The notes beneath the pieces are model-generated. The model saw only the letters and a program-made list of their open reading frames with translations, did no database searches and was not told where the DNA came from. From positions 62,001-126,000 of the forward strand of contig CAUVWQ010000007.1 of the NCBI GenBank assembly GCA_963555705.1: 64,000 nt of DNA. Direction: 5' to 3'. Of this stretch, positions 12,236-25,731 are shown one piece after another (positions within the stretch are counted from its first letter, which is position 1; each line of letters opens with the position of its first letter). This DNA comes from Ligustrum vulgare. Its lineage: Eukaryota; Streptophyta; Magnoliopsida; Lamiales; Oleaceae. The translations under genes and the position numbers were made by a program.

Positions 12236-14462
12236 TAACGTTTGAAAATTGCTTAAGTGTTCACTTCGTTTAAAATTCACCTCTGTAATTTATATTGGAA
12301 TGAATTAACGTTTGAAAATTGCTTAAGTGTTCACTTCATTTAAAATTCACCTCTGCAATTTATATTGGAGTAAATTAACGTTTGAAAATTGCTTAAGTGT
12401 TCACTTCGTTTAAAATTCACCTCTGCAATTTATATCGAGTGAATTAACGTTTGAAAATTGCTTAAGTGTTCACTTCGTTTAAAATTCACCCCTGCAATTT
12501 ATATTGTAGTGAATTAACGTTTGAAAATTGCTTAAGTGTTCACTTCGTTTAAAATTCACCTCTACAATTTATATCGAGTGAATTAACGTTTGAAAATTGC
12601 TTAAGTGTTCACTTCGTTTAAAATTCACCACTGTAATTTATATTGGAATGAATTAACGTTTGAAAATTGCTTAAGTGTTCACTTCATTTAAAATTCACCT
12701 CTGCAATTTATATTGGAGTAAATTAACGTTTGAAAATTGCTTAAGTGTTCACTTCGTTTAAAATTCACCTCTGCAATTTATATCGAGTGAATTAACGTTT
12801 AAAAATTGCTTAAGTGTTCACTTCGTTTAAAATTCACCTCTGCAATTTATATTGTAGTGAATTAACGTTTGAAAATTGCTTAAGTGTTCACTTCGTTTAA
12901 AATTCACCTCTACAATTTATATCGAGTGAATTAACGTTTGAAAATTGATTAAGTGTTCACTTCGTTTAAAATTCACCTCTGTAATTTATATTGGAATGAA
13001 TTAACGTTTGAAAATTGCTTAAGTGTTCACTTCATTTAAAATTCACCTCTGCAATTTATATTGGAGTAAATTAACGTTTGAAAATTGCTTAAGTGTTCAC
13101 TTCGTTTAAAATTCACCTCTGCTATTTATATCGAGTGAATTAACGTTTGAAACTTGGTTAAGTGTTCACTTCGTTTAAAATTCACCTCTGTAATTTATAT
13201 TGGAATGAATTAACGTTTGAAAATTGCTTAAGTGTTCACTTCATTTAAAATTCACCTCTACAATTTATATTGGAGTAAATTAACGTTTGAAAATTGCTTA
13301 AGTGTTCACTTCGTTTAAAATTCACCTCTGCAATTTATATCGAGTGAATTAACGTTTGAAAATTGCTTAAGTGTTCACTTCGTTTAAAATTCACCTCTGC
13401 AATTTATATTGTAGTGAATTAACGTTTGAAAATTGCTTAAGTGTTCACTTCGTTTAAAATTCACCTCTGTAATTTATATTGGAATGAATTAACGTTTGAA
13501 AATTGCTTAAGTGTTCACTTCATTTAAAATTCACCTCTGCAATTTATATTGGAGTAAATTAACGTTTGAAAATTGCTTAAGTGTTCACTTCGTTTAAAAT
13601 TCACCTCTGTAATTTATATTGGAATGAATTAACGTTTGAAAATTGCTTAAGTGTTCACTTCATTTAAAATTCACCTCTACAATTTATATTGGAGTAAATT
13701 AACGTTTGAAAATTGCTTAAGTGTTCACTTCGTTTAAAATTCACCTCTGCAATTTATATTGGAATGAATTAACGTTTGAAAATTGCTTAAGTGTTCACTT
13801 CGTTTAAAATTCACCTCTGCAATTTATATTGTAGTGAATTAACGTTTGAAAATTGCTTAAGTGTTCACTTCGTTTAAAATTCACCTCTGCAATTTATATC
13901 GAGTGAATTAACGTTTGAAAATTGCTTAAGTGTTCACTTCGTTTAAAATTCACCTCTGCAATTTATATCGAGTGAATTAACGTTTGAAAATTGCTTAAGT
14001 GTTCACTTCGTTTAAAATTCACCTCTGCAATTTATATTGTAGTGAATTAACGTTTGAAAATTGCTTAAGTGTTCACTTCGTTTAAAATTCACCTCTACAA
14101 TTTATATCGAGTGAATTAACGTTTGAAAATTGCTTAAGTGTTCACTTCGTTTAAAATTCACCTCTGTAATTTATATTGGAATGAATTAACGTTTGAAAAT
14201 TGCTTAAGTGTTCACTTCGTTTAAAATTCACCTCTGCAATTTATATCGAGTGAATTAACGTTTGAAAATTGCTTAAGTGTTCACTTCGTTTAAAATTCAC
14301 CTCTGCAATTTATATTGAGTGAATTAAAATTGAAAATTGCTTAAGTGTTCACTTCGTTTAAAATTCACCTCTGCAATTTATATTGGAGTGAATTAACGTT
14401 TGAAAATTGTTTAAGTGTTGACTTCGTTTAAAATTCACCTCTGCAATTTATATCGAGTGAAT
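12236..14462. repeat. 2,227 bp higher-order unit, copy U1
   Basis: This unit has 32 monomers ending in F-G-B*. The final B* carries GC rather than AC at 50-51, the only copy of the module to do so. All diagnostic variants (CACCCCTG, ACCACTG, GATTAAG, GCTAT, ACTTGG) are in place. Confidence 0.9.
14256..14462. repeat. F-G-B* module 9
   Basis: Here B* has GCAAT instead of ACAAT, a single-base variant unique among the modules. Confidence 0.9.
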
Positions 14463-16689
14463 TAACGTTTGAAAATTGCTTAAGTGTTCACTTCGTTTAA
14501 AATTCACCTCTGTAATTTATATTGGAATGAATTAACGTTTGAAAATTGCTTAAGTGTTCACTTCATTTAAAATTCACCTCTGCAATTTATATTGGAGTAA
14601 ATTAACGTTTGAAAATTGCTTAAGTGTTCACTTCGTTTAAAATTCACCTCTGCAATTTATATCGAGTGAATTAACGTTTGAAAATTGCTTAAGTGTTCAC
14701 TTCGTTTAAAATTCACCCCTGCAATTTATATTGTAGTGAATTAACGTTTGAAAATTGCTTAAGTGTTCACTTCGTTTAAAATTCACCTCTACAATTTATA
14801 TCGAGTGAATTAACGTTTGAAAATTGCTTAAGTGTTCACTTCGTTTAAAATTCACCACTGTAATTTATATTGGAATGAATTAACGTTTGAAAATTGCTTA
14901 AGTGTTCACTTCATTTAAAATTCACTTCTGCAATTTATATTGGAGTAAATTAACGTTTGAAAATTGCTTAAGTGTTCACTTCGTTTAAAATTCACCTCTG
15001 CAATTTATATCGAGTGAATTAACGTTTAAAAATTGCTTAAGTGTTCACTTCGTTTAAAATTCACCTCTGCAATTTATATTGTAGTGAATTAACGTTTGAA
15101 AATTGCTTAAGTGTTCACTTCGTTTAAAATTCACCTCTACAATTTATATCGAGTGAATTAACGTTTGAAAATTGATTAAGTGTTCACTTCGTTTAAAATT
15201 CACCTCTGTAATTTATATTGGAATGAATTAACGTTTGAAAATTGCTTAAGTGTTCACTTCATTTAAAATTCACCTCTGCAATTTATATTGGAGTAAATTA
15301 ACGTTTGAAAATTGCTTAAGTGTTCACTTCGTTTAAAATTCACCTCTGCTATTTATATCGAGTGAATTAACGTTTGAAACTTGGTTAAGTGTTCACTTCG
15401 TTTAAAATTCACCTCTGTAATTTATATTGGAATGAATTAACGTTTGAAAATTGCTTAAGTGTTCACTTCATTTAAAATTCACCTCTACAATTTATATTGG
15501 AGTAAATTAACGTTTGAAAATTGCTTAAGTGTTCACTTCGTTTAAAATTCACCTCTGCAATTTATATCGAGTGAATTAACGTTTGAAAATTGCTTAAGTG
15601 TTCACTTCGTTTAAAATTCACCTCTGCAATTTATATTGTAGTGAATTAACGTTTGAAAATTGCTTAAGTGTTCACTTCGTTTAAAATTCACCTCTGTAAT
15701 TTATATTGGAATGAATTAACGTTTGAAAATTGCTTAAGTGTTCACTTCATTTAAAATTCACCTCTGCAATTTATATTGGAGTAAATTAACGTTTGAAAAT
15801 TGCTTAAGTGTTCACTTCGTTTAAAATTCACCTCTGTAATTTATATTGGAATGAATTAACGTTTGAAAATTGCTTAAGTGTTCACTTCATTTAAAATTCA
15901 CCTCTACAATTTATATTGGAGTAAATTAACGTTTGAAAATTGCTTAAGTGTTCACTTCGTTTAAAATTCACCTCTGCAATTTATATTGGAATGAATTAAC
16001 GTTTGAAAATTGCTTAAGTGTTCACTTCGTTTAAAATTCACCTCTGCAATTTATATTGTAGTGAATTAACGTTTGAAAATTGCTTAAGTGTTCACTTCGT
16101 TTAAAATTCACCTCTGCAATTTATATCGAGTGAATTAACGTTTGAAAATTGCTTAAGTGTTCACTTCGTTTAAAATTCACCTCTGCAATTTATATCGAGT
16201 GAATTAACGTTTGAAAATTGCTTAAGTGTTCACTTCGTTTAAAATTCACCTCTGCAATTTATATTGTAGTGAATTAACGTTTGAAAATTGCTTAAGTGTT
16301 CACTTCGTTTAAAATTCACCTCTACAATTTATATCGAGTGAATTAACGTTTGAAAATTGCTTAAGTGTTCACTTCGTTTAAAATTCACCTCTGTAATTTA
16401 TATTGGAATGAATTAACGTTTGAAAATTGCTTAAGTGTTCACTTCGTTTAAAATTCACCTCTGCAATTTATATCGAGTGAATTAACGTTTGAAAATTGCT
16501 TAAGTGTTCACTTCGTTTAAAATTCACCTCTGCAATTTATATTGAGTGAATTAAAATTGAAAATTGCTTAAGTGTTCACTTCGTTTAAAATTCACCTCTG
16601 CAATTTATATTGGAGTGAATTAACGTTTGAAAATTGTTTAAGTGTTGACTTCGTTTAAAATTCACCTCTACAATTTATATCGAGTGAAT
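14463..16689. repeat. 2,227 bp higher-order unit, copy U2
   Basis: This unit is near-identical to U1 in monomer order. A private C-to-T change (TTCACTTCTG) lies at about 14,926. It ends in F-G-B* with the usual AC in B*. Confidence 0.9.
16483..16689. repeat. F-G-B* module 10
   Basis: This complete module closes U2. Confidence 0.9.
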
Positions 16690-18153
16690 TAACGTTTGAA
16701 AATTGCTTAAGTGTTCACTTCGTTTAAAATTCACCTCTGTAATTTATATTGGAATGAATTAACGTTTGAAAATTGCTTAAGTGTTCACTTCATTTAAAAT
16801 TCACCTCTGCAATTTATATTGGAGTAAATTAACGTTTGAAAATTGCTTAAGTGTTCACTTCGTTTAAAATTCACCTCTGCAATTTATATCGAGTGAATTA
16901 ACGTTTGAAAATTGCTTAAGTGTTCACTTCGTTTAAAATTCACCCCTGCAATTTATATTGTAGTGAATTAACGTTTGAAAATTGCTTAAGTGTTCACTTC
17001 GTTTAAAATTCACCTCTACAATTTATATCGAGTGAATTAACGTTTGAAAATTGCTTAAGTGTTCACTTCGTTTAAAATTCACCACTGTAATTTATATTGG
17101 AATGAATTAACGTTTGAAAATTGCTTAAGTGTTCACTTCATTTAAAATTCACCTCTGCAATTTATATTGGAGTAAATTAACGTTTGAAAATTGCTTAAGT
17201 GTTCACTTCGTTTAAAATTCACCTCTGCAATTTATATCGAGTGAATTAACGTTTAAAAATTGCTTAAGTGTTCACTTCGTTTAAAATTCACCTCTGCAAT
17301 TTATATTGTAGTGAATTAACGTTTGAAAATTGCTTAAGTGTTCACTTCGTTTAAAATTCACCTCTACAATTTATATCGAGTGAATTAACGTTTGAAAATT
17401 GATTAAGTGTTCACTTCGTTTAAAATTCACCTCTGTAATTTATATTGGAATGAATTAACGTTTGAAAATTGCTTAAGTGTTCACTTCATTTAAAATTCAC
17501 CTCTGCAATTTATATTGGAGTAAATTAACGTTTGAAAATTGCTTAAGTGTTCACTTCGTTTAAAATTCACCTCTGCTATTTATATCGAGTGAATTAACGT
17601 TTGAAACTTGGTTAAGTGTTCACTTCGTTTAAAATTCACCTCTGTAATTTATATTGGAATGAATTAACGTTTGAAAATTGCTTAAGTGTTCACTTCATTT
17701 AAAATTCACCTCTACAATTTATATTGGAGTAAATTAACGTTTGAAAATTGCTTAAGTGTTCACTTCGTTTAAAATTCACCTCTGCAATTTATATCGAGTG
17801 AATTAACGTTTGAAAATTGCTTAAGTGTTCACTTCGTTTAAAATTCACCTCTGCAATTTATATTGTAGTGAATTAACGTTTGAAAATTGCTTAAGTGTTC
17901 ACTTCGTTTAAAATTCACCTCTGTAATTTATATTGGAATGAATTAACGTTTGAAAATTGCTTAAGTGTTCACTTCATTTAAAATTCACCTCTGCAATTTA
18001 TATTGGAGTAAATTAACGTTTGAAAATTGCTTAAGTGTTCACTTCGTTTAAAATTCACCTCTGTAATTTATATTGGAATGAATTAACGTTTGAAAATTGC
18101 TTAAGTGTTCACTTCATTTAAAATTCACCTCTACAATTTATATTGGAGTAAAT
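16690..18153. repeat. 2,227 bp higher-order unit, copy U3 (partial, 1,464 bp)
   Basis: This copy follows U1 and U2 monomer by monomer up to the position where they have a GCAAT-TTGGAATG monomer. Here a class E monomer replaces it and the order switches to the 763 bp pattern of the next domain, so this is the right breakpoint of the 2.2 kb amplification. Confidence 0.85.
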
Positions 18154-18916
18154 TAACGTTTGAAAATTGCTTAAGTGTTCACTTCGTTTAAAATTCACCT
18201 CTGCAATTTATATCGAGTGAATTAACGTTTGAAAATTGCTTAAGTGTTCACTTCGTTTAAAATTCACCTCTGCAATTTATATTGTAGTGAATTAACGTTT
18301 GAAAATTGCTTAAGTGTTCACTTCGTTTAAAATTCACCTCTACAATTTATATCGAGTGAATTAACGTTTGAAAATTGCTTAAGTGTTCACTTCGTTTAAA
18401 ATTCACCTCTGTAATTTATATTGGAATGAATTAACGTTTGAAAATTGCTTAAGTGTTCACTTCGTTTAAAATTCACCTCTGCAATTTATATCGAGTGAAT
18501 TAACGTTTGAAAATTGCTTAAGTGTTCACTTCGTTTAAAATTCACCTCTGCAATTTATATCGAGTGAATTAACGTTTGAAAATTGCTTAAGTGTTCACTT
18601 CGTTTAAAATTCACCTCTGCAATTTATATTGAGTGAATTAAAATTGAAAATTGCTTAAGTGTTCACTTCGTTTAAAATTCACCTCTGCAATTTATATTGG
18701 AGTGAATTAACGTTTGAAAATTGTTTAAGTGTTGACTTCGTTTAAAATTCACCTCTACAATTTATATCGAGTGAATTAACGTTTGAAAATTGCTTAAGTG
18801 TTCACTTCGTTTAAAATTCACCTCTGTAATTTATATTGGAATGAATTAACGTTTGAAAATTGCTTAAGTGTTCACTTCATTTAAAATTCACCTCTACAAT
18901 TTATATTGGAGTAAAT
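18154..18916. repeat. 763 bp 11-mer, copy 1
   Basis: The order is E-A-B-C-E-E-F-G-B*-C-Da, whose lengths sum to 763 bp. It starts exactly where the 2,227 bp pattern stops. Confidence 0.88.
18570..18776. repeat. F-G-B* module 11
   Basis: It lies within the first 763 bp 11-mer and is preceded by E-E rather than C-E as in earlier modules. Confidence 0.9.
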
Positions 18917-19887
18917 TAACGTTTGAAAATTGCTTAAGTGTTCACTTCGTTTAAAATTCACCTCTGCAATTTATATCGAGTGAATTAACGTTTGAAAATT
19001 GCTTAAGTGTTCACTTCGTTTAAAATTCACCTCTGCAATTTATATTGTAGTGAATTAACGTTTGAAAATTGCTTAAGTGTTCACTTCGTTTAAAATTCAC
19101 CTCTACAATTTATATCGAGTGAATTAACGTTTGAAAATTGCTTAAGTGTTCACTTCGTTTAAAATTCACCTCTGTAATTTATATTGGAATGAATTAACGT
19201 TTGAAAATTGCTTAAGTGTTCACTTCGTTTAAAATTCACCTCTGCAATTTATATCGAGTGAATTAACGTTTGAAAATTGCTTAAGTGTTCACTTCGTTTA
19301 AAATTCACCTCTACAATTTATATCGAGTGAATTAACGTTTGAAAATTGCTTAAGTGTTCACTTCGTTTAAAATTCACCTCTGTAATTTATATTGGAATGA
19401 ATTAACGTTTGAAAATTGCTTAAGTGTTCACTTCGTTTAAAATTCACCTCTGCAATTTATATCGAGTGAATTAACGTTTGAAAATTGCTTAAGTGTTCAC
19501 TTCGTTTAAAATTCACCTCTGCAATTTATATCGAGTGAATTAACGTTTGAAAATTGCTTAAGTGTTCACTTCGTTTAAAATTCACCTCTGCAATTTATAT
19601 TGAGTGAATTAAAATTGAAAATTGCTTAAGTGTTCACTTCGTTTAAAATTCACCTCTGCAATTTATATTGGAGTGAATTAACGTTTGAAAATTGTTTAAG
19701 TGTTGACTTCGTTTAAAATTCACCTCTACAATTTATATCGAGTGAATTAACGTTTGAAAATTGCTTAAGTGTTCACTTCGTTTAAAATTCACCTCTGTAA
19801 TTTATATTGGAATGAATTAACGTTTGAAAATTGCTTAAGTGTTCACTTCATTTAAAATTCACCTCTACAATTTATATTGGAGTAAAT
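18917..19887. repeat. 763 bp 11-mer, copy 2 expanded to 971 bp
   Basis: This has the same order as copy 1 with an additional B-C-E trimer (208 bp) inserted before E-F. The F/G junction spacing of 971 bp (18,629 to 19,600) equals 763 + 208. Confidence 0.88.
19541..19747. repeat. F-G-B* module 12
   Basis: It lies within the 971 bp expanded 11-mer. Confidence 0.9.
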
Positions 19888-20650
19888 TAACGTTTGAAAA
19901 TTGCTTAAGTGTTCACTTCGTTTAAAATTCACCTCTGCAATTTATATCGAGTGAATTAACGTTTGAAAATTGCTTAAGTGTTCACTTCGTTTAAAATTCA
20001 CCTCTGCAATTTATATTGTAGTGAATTAACGTTTGAAAATTGCTTAAGTGTTCACTTCGTTTAAAATTCACCTCTACAATTTATATCGAGTGAATTAACG
20101 TTTGAAAATTGCTTAAGTGTTCACTTCGTTTAAAATTCACCTCTGTAATTTATATTGGAATGAATTAACGTTTGAAAATTGCTTAAGTGTTCACTTCGTT
20201 TAAAATTCACCTCTGCAATTTATATCGAGTGAATTAACGTTTGAAAATTGCTTAAGTGTTCACTTCGTTTAAAATTCACCTCTGCAATTTATATCGAGTG
20301 AATTAACGTTTGAAAATTGCTTAAGTGTTCACTTCGTTTAAAATTCACCTCTGCAATTTATATTGAGTGAATTAAAATTGAAAATTGCTTAAGTGTTCAC
20401 TTCGTTTAAAATTCACCTCTGCAATTTATATTGGAGTGAATTAACGTTTGAAAATTGTTTAAGTGTTGACTTCGTTTAAAATTCACCTCTACAATTTATA
20501 TCGAGTGAATTAACGTTTGAAAATTGCTTAAGTGTTCACTTCGTTTAAAATTCACCTCTGTAATTTATATTGGAATGAATTAACGTTTGAAAATTGCTTA
20601 AGTGTTCACTTCATTTAAAATTCACCTCTGCAATTTATATTGGAGTAAAT
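19888..20650. repeat. 763 bp 11-mer, copy 3
   Basis: This copy has the standard length (junction 19,600 to 20,363) and ends in D rather than Da. It contains the last F-G-B* module of the window. Confidence 0.88.
20304..20510. repeat. F-G-B* module 13, last in window
   Basis: This is the rightmost occurrence; neither the TAAAATTG start nor GTTGAC is seen after it. Confidence 0.9.
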
Positions 20651-22039
20651 TAACGTTTGAAAATTGCTTAAGTGTTCACTTCGTTTAAAATTCACCTCTG
20701 CAATTTATATCGAGTGAATTAACGTTTGAAAATTGCTTAAGTGTTCACTTCGTTTAAAATTCACCTCTGCAATTTATATTGTAGTGAATTAACGTTTGAA
20801 AATTGCTTAAGTGTTCACTTCGTTTAAAATTCACCTCTACAATTTATATCGAGTGAATTAACGTTTGAAAATTGCTTAAGTGTTCACTTCGTTTAAAATT
20901 CACCTCTGCAATTTATATCGAGTGAATTAACGTTTGAAAATTGCTTAAGTGTTCACTTCGTTTAAAATTCACCTCTGCAATTTATATTGTAGTGAATTAA
21001 CGTTTGAAAATTGCTTAAGTGTTCACTTCGTTTAAAATTCACCTCTACAATTTATATCGAGTGAATTAACGTTTGAAAATTGCTTAAGTGTTCACTTCGT
21101 TTAAAATTCACCTCTGTAATTTATATTGGAATGAATTAACGTTTGAAAATTGCTTAAGTGTTCACTTCATTTAAAATTCACCTCTTCAATTTATATTGGA
21201 GTAAATTAACGTTTGAAAATTGCTTAAGTGTTCACTTCGTTTAAAATTCACCTCTGCTATTTATATCGAGTGAATTAACGTTTGAAAATTGCTTAAGTGT
21301 TCACTTCTTTTAAAATTCACCTCTGCAATTTATATTGTAGTGAATTAACGTTTGAAAATTGCTTAAGTGTTCACTTCGTTTAAAATTCACCTCTGCAATT
21401 TATATTGGAGTAAATTAACGTTTGAAAATTGCTTAAGTGTTCACTTCGTTTAAAATTCACCTCTGCAATTTATATCGAGTGAATTAACGTTTGAAAATTG
21501 CTTAAGTGTTCACTTCTTTTAAAATTCACCTCTGCAATTTATATTGTAGTGAATTAACGTTTGAAAATTGCTTAAGTGTTCACTTCGTTTAAAATTCACC
21601 TCTACAATTTATATCGAGTGAATTAACGTTTGAAAATTGCTTAAGTGTTCACTTCGTTTAAAATTCACCTCTGCAATTTATATCGAGTGAATTAACGTTT
21701 GAAAATTGCTTAAGTGTTCACTTCGTTTAAAATTCACCTCTGCAATTTATATTGTAGTGAATTAACGTTTGAAAATTGCTTAAGTGTTCACTTCGTTTAA
21801 AATTCACCTCTACAATTTATATCGAGTGAATTAACGTTTGAAAATTGCTTAAGTGTTCACTTCGTTTAAAATTCACCTCTGCAATTTATATCGAGTGAAT
21901 TAACGTTTGAAAATTGCTTAAGTGTTCACTTCGTTTAAAATTCACCTCTGCAATTTATATTGTAGTGAATTAACGTTTGAAAATTGCTTAAGTGTTCACT
22001 TCGTTTAAAATTCACCTCTACAATTTATATCGAGTGAAT

Positions 22040-22805
22040 TAACGTTTGAAAATTGCTTAAGTGTTCACTTCGTTTAAAATTCACCTCTGTAATTTATATT
22101 GGAATGAATTAACGTTTGAAAATTGCTTAAGTGTTCACTTCATTTAAAATTCACCTCTTCAATTTATATTGGAGTAAATTAACGTTTGAAAATTGCTTAA
22201 GTGTTCACTTCGTTTAAAATTCACCTCTGCTATTTATATCGAGTGAATTAACGTTTGAAAATTGCTTAAGTGTTCACTTCTTTTAAAATTCACCTCTGCA
22301 ATTTATATTGTAGTGAATTAACGTTTGAAAATTGCTTAAGTGTTCACTTCGTTTAAAATTCACCTCTGCAATTTATATTGGAGTAAATTAACGTTTGAAA
22401 ATTGCTTAAGTGTTCACTTCGTTTAAAATTCACCTCTGCAATTTATTTCGAGTGAATTAACGTTTGAAAATTGCTTAAGTGTTCACTTCTTTTAAAATTC
22501 ACCTCTGCAATTTATATTGTAGTGAATTAACGTTTGAAAATTGCTTAAGTGTTCACTTCGTTTAAAATTCACCTCTACAATTTATATCGAGTGAATTAAC
22601 GTTTGAAAATTGCTTAAGTGTTCACTTCGTTTAAAATTCACCTCTGTAATTTATATTGGAATGAATTAACGTTTGAAAATTGCTTAAGTGTTCACTTCTT
22701 TTAAAATTCACCTCTGCAATTTATATTGGAGTAAATTAACGTTTGAAAATTGCTTAAGTGTTCACTTCGTTTAAAATTCACCTCTGCAATTTATATCGAG
22801 TGAAT
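22040..22805. repeat. 766 bp 11-mer, copy 1
   Basis: It runs from a C monomer through D(CTCTTCAAT), GCTAT, A(TTCTTTT), D', E(ATTTATTTCG), A(TTCTTTT), B, C, D(TTCTTTT) to E. The summed lengths equal the observed 766 bp offset of two independent markers. Confidence 0.9.
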
Positions 22806-23571
22806 TAACGTTTGAAAATTGCTTAAGTGTTCACTTCGTTTAAAATTCACCTCTGTAATTTATATTGGAATGAATTAACGTTTGAAAATTGCTTAAGTGT
22901 TCACTTCATTTAAAATTCACCTCTTCAATTTATATTGGAGTAAATTAACGTTTGAAAATTGCTTAAGTGTTCACTTCGTTTAAAATTCACCTCTGCTATT
23001 TATATCGAGTGAATTAACGTTTGAAAATTGCTTAAGTGTTCACTTCTTTTAAAATTCACCTCTGCAATTTATATTGTAGTGAATTAACGTTTGAAAATTG
23101 CTTAAGTGTTCACTTCGTTTAAAATTCACCTCTGCAATTTATATTGGAGTAAATTAACGTTTGAAAATTGCTTAAGTGTTCACTTCGTTTAAAATTCACC
23201 TCTGCAATTTATTTCGAGTGAATTAACGTTTGAAAATTGCTTAAGTGTTCACTTCTTTTAAAATTCACCTCTGCAATTTATATTGTAGTGAATTAACGTT
23301 TGAAAATTGCTTAAGTGTTCACTTCGTTTAAAATTCACCTCTACAATTTATATCGAGTGAATTAACGTTTGAAAATTGCTTAAGTGTTCACTTCGTTTAA
23401 AATTCACCTCTGTAATTTATATTGGAATGAATTAACGTTTGAAAATTGCTTAAGTGTTCACTTCTTTTAAAATTCACCTCTGCAATTTATATTGGAGTAA
23501 ATTAACGTTTGAAAATTGCTTAAGTGTTCACTTCGTTTAAAATTCACCTCTGCAATTTATATCGAGTGAAT
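22806..23571. repeat. 766 bp 11-mer, copy 2
   Basis: This immediate tandem copy shares all five marker variants with copy 1. After it the order changes to A(TTACCG next)-B-C(GCATAAG), which ends the amplification. Confidence 0.9.
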
Positions 23572-25731
23572 TAACGTTTGAAAATTGCTTAAGTGTTCAC
23601 TTCGTTTAAAATTCACCTCTGCAATTTATATTGTAGTGAATTACCGTTTGAAAATTGCTTAAGTGTTCACTTCGTTTAAAATTCACCTCTACAATTTATA
23701 TCGAGTGAATTAACGTTTGAAAATTGCATAAGTGTTCACTTCGTTTAAAATTCACCTCTGTAATTTATATTGGAATGAATTAACGTTTGAAAATTGCTTA
23801 AGTGTTCACTTCATTTAAAATTCACCTCTGCAATTTATATTGGAGTAAATTAACGTTTGAAAATTGCTTAAGTGTTCACTTCGTTTAAAATTCACCTCTG
23901 CAATTTATATCGAGTGAATTAACGTTTGAAAATTGCTTAAGTGTTCACTTCGTTTAAAATTCACCTCTGCAATTTATATTGTAGTGAATTAACGTTTGAA
24001 AATTGCTTAAGTGTTCACTTCGTTTAAAATTCATCTCTACAATTTATATCGAGTGAATTAACGTTTGAAAATTGCTTAAGTGTTCACTTCGTTTAAAATT
24101 CACCTCTGTAATTTATATTGGAATGAATTAACGTTTGAAAATTGCTTAAGTGTTCACTTCATTTAAAATTCACCTCTGCAATTTATATTGGAGTAAATTA
24201 ACGTTTGAAAATTGCTTAAGTGTTCACTTCGTTTAAAATTCACCTCTGCTATTTATATCGAGTGAATTAACGTTTGAAAATTGCTTAAGTGTTCACTTCT
24301 TTTAAAATTCACCTCTGCAATTTATATTGTAGTGAATTAACGTTTGAAAATTGCTTAAGTGTTCACTTCGTTTAAAATTCACCTCTGCAATTTATATTGG
24401 AGTAAATTAACGTTTGAAAATTGCTTAAGTGTTCACTTCGTTTAAAATTCACCTCTGCAATTTATATCGAGTGAATTAACGTTTGAAAATTGCTTAAGTG
24501 TTCACTTCATTTAAAATTCACCACTGTAATTTATATTGGAATGAATTAACGTTTGAAAATTGCTTAAGTGTTCACTTCATTTAAAATTCACCTCTGCAAT
24601 TTATATTGGAGTAAATTAACGTTTGAAAATTGCTTAAGTGTTCACTTCGTTTAAAATTCACCTCTGCAATTTATATCGAGTGAATTAACGTTTGAAAATT
24701 GCTTAAGTGTTCACTTCGTTTAAAATTCACCTCTGCAATTTATATTGGAGTGAATTAACGTTTGAAAATTGCTTAAGTGTTCACTTCATTTAAAATTCAC
24801 CTCTGCAATTTATATTGGAGTAAATTAACGTTTGAAAATTGCTTAAGTGTTCACTTCGTTTAAAATTCACCTCTGCAATTTATATTGGAGTGAATTAACG
24901 TTTGAAAATTGTTTAAGTGTTCACTTCGTTTAAAATTCACCTCTACAATTTATATCGAGTGAATTAACGTTTGAAAATTGCTTAAGTGTTCACTTCGTTT
25001 AAAATTCACCTCTGTAATTTATATTGGAATGAATTAACGTTTGAAAATTGCTTAAGTGTTCACTTCATTTAAAATTCACCTCTGCAATTTATATTGGAGT
25101 AAATTAACGTTTGAAAATTGCTTAAGTGTTCAATTCGTTTAAAATTCACCTCTGCAATTTATATTGGAGTGAATTAACGTTTGAAAATTGTTTAAGTGTT
25201 CACTTCGTTCAAAATTCACCTCTACAATTTATATCGAGTGAATTAACGTTTGAAAATTGCTTAAGTGTTCACTTCGTTTAAAATTCACCTCTGCAATTTA
25301 TATTGGAGTGAATTAACGTTTGAAAATTACTTAAGTGTTCACTTCGTTTAAAATTCACCTCTGCAATTTATATTGGAGTAAATTAACGTTTGAAAATTGC
25401 TTAAGTGTTCACTTCGTTTAAAATTCACCTCTGCAATTTATATTGGAGTGAATTAACGTTTGAAAATTGTTTAAGTGTTCACTTCGTTTAAAATTCACCT
25501 CTACAATTTATATCGAGTGAATTAACGTTTGAAAATTGCTTAAGTGTTCACTTCGTTTAAAATTCACCTCTGTAATTTATATTGGAATGAATTAACGTTT
25601 GAAAATTGCTTAAGTGTTCACTTCATTTAAAATTCACCTCTGCAATTTATATTGGAGTAAATTAACGTTTGAAAATTGCTTAAGTGTTCACTTCGTTTAA
25701 AATTCACCTCTGCAATTTATATCGAGTGAAT

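Larger units (their letters stand above)
7227..18153. repeat. Domain III: 2,227 bp (32-monomer) higher-order repeat
   Basis: Rare variants recur at a constant 2,227 bp: ACCCCTGC at 12,488/14,715/16,942; ACCACTG at 12,627/14,854/17,081; GAAACTTGG at 13,149/15,376/17,603; F/G junctions at 14,315/16,542. Upstream copies are shifted by whole monomers (2,226 bp between junctions 9,305 and 11,531; 2,784 bp between 11,531 and 14,315). About four to five copies exist, counting partial ones. The regularity over many independent markers makes the unit length secure. Confidence 0.92.
20651..24685. repeat. Domain V: TTCTTTT-marked array
   Basis: A G-to-T change turning TTCGTTTAAA into TTCTTTTAAA appears in nine monomers between about 21.3 and 24.3 kb, mostly A-class. 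It is joined by CTCTTCAAT (21,181, 22,154, 22,920), GCTAT and ATTTATTTCG (22,441, 23,207). The first two CTCTTCAAT markers are 973 bp (14 monomers) apart and the next two 766 bp (11 monomers). The right end returns to D/E-type units with one ACCACTG monomer near 24,520. Confidence 0.87.
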
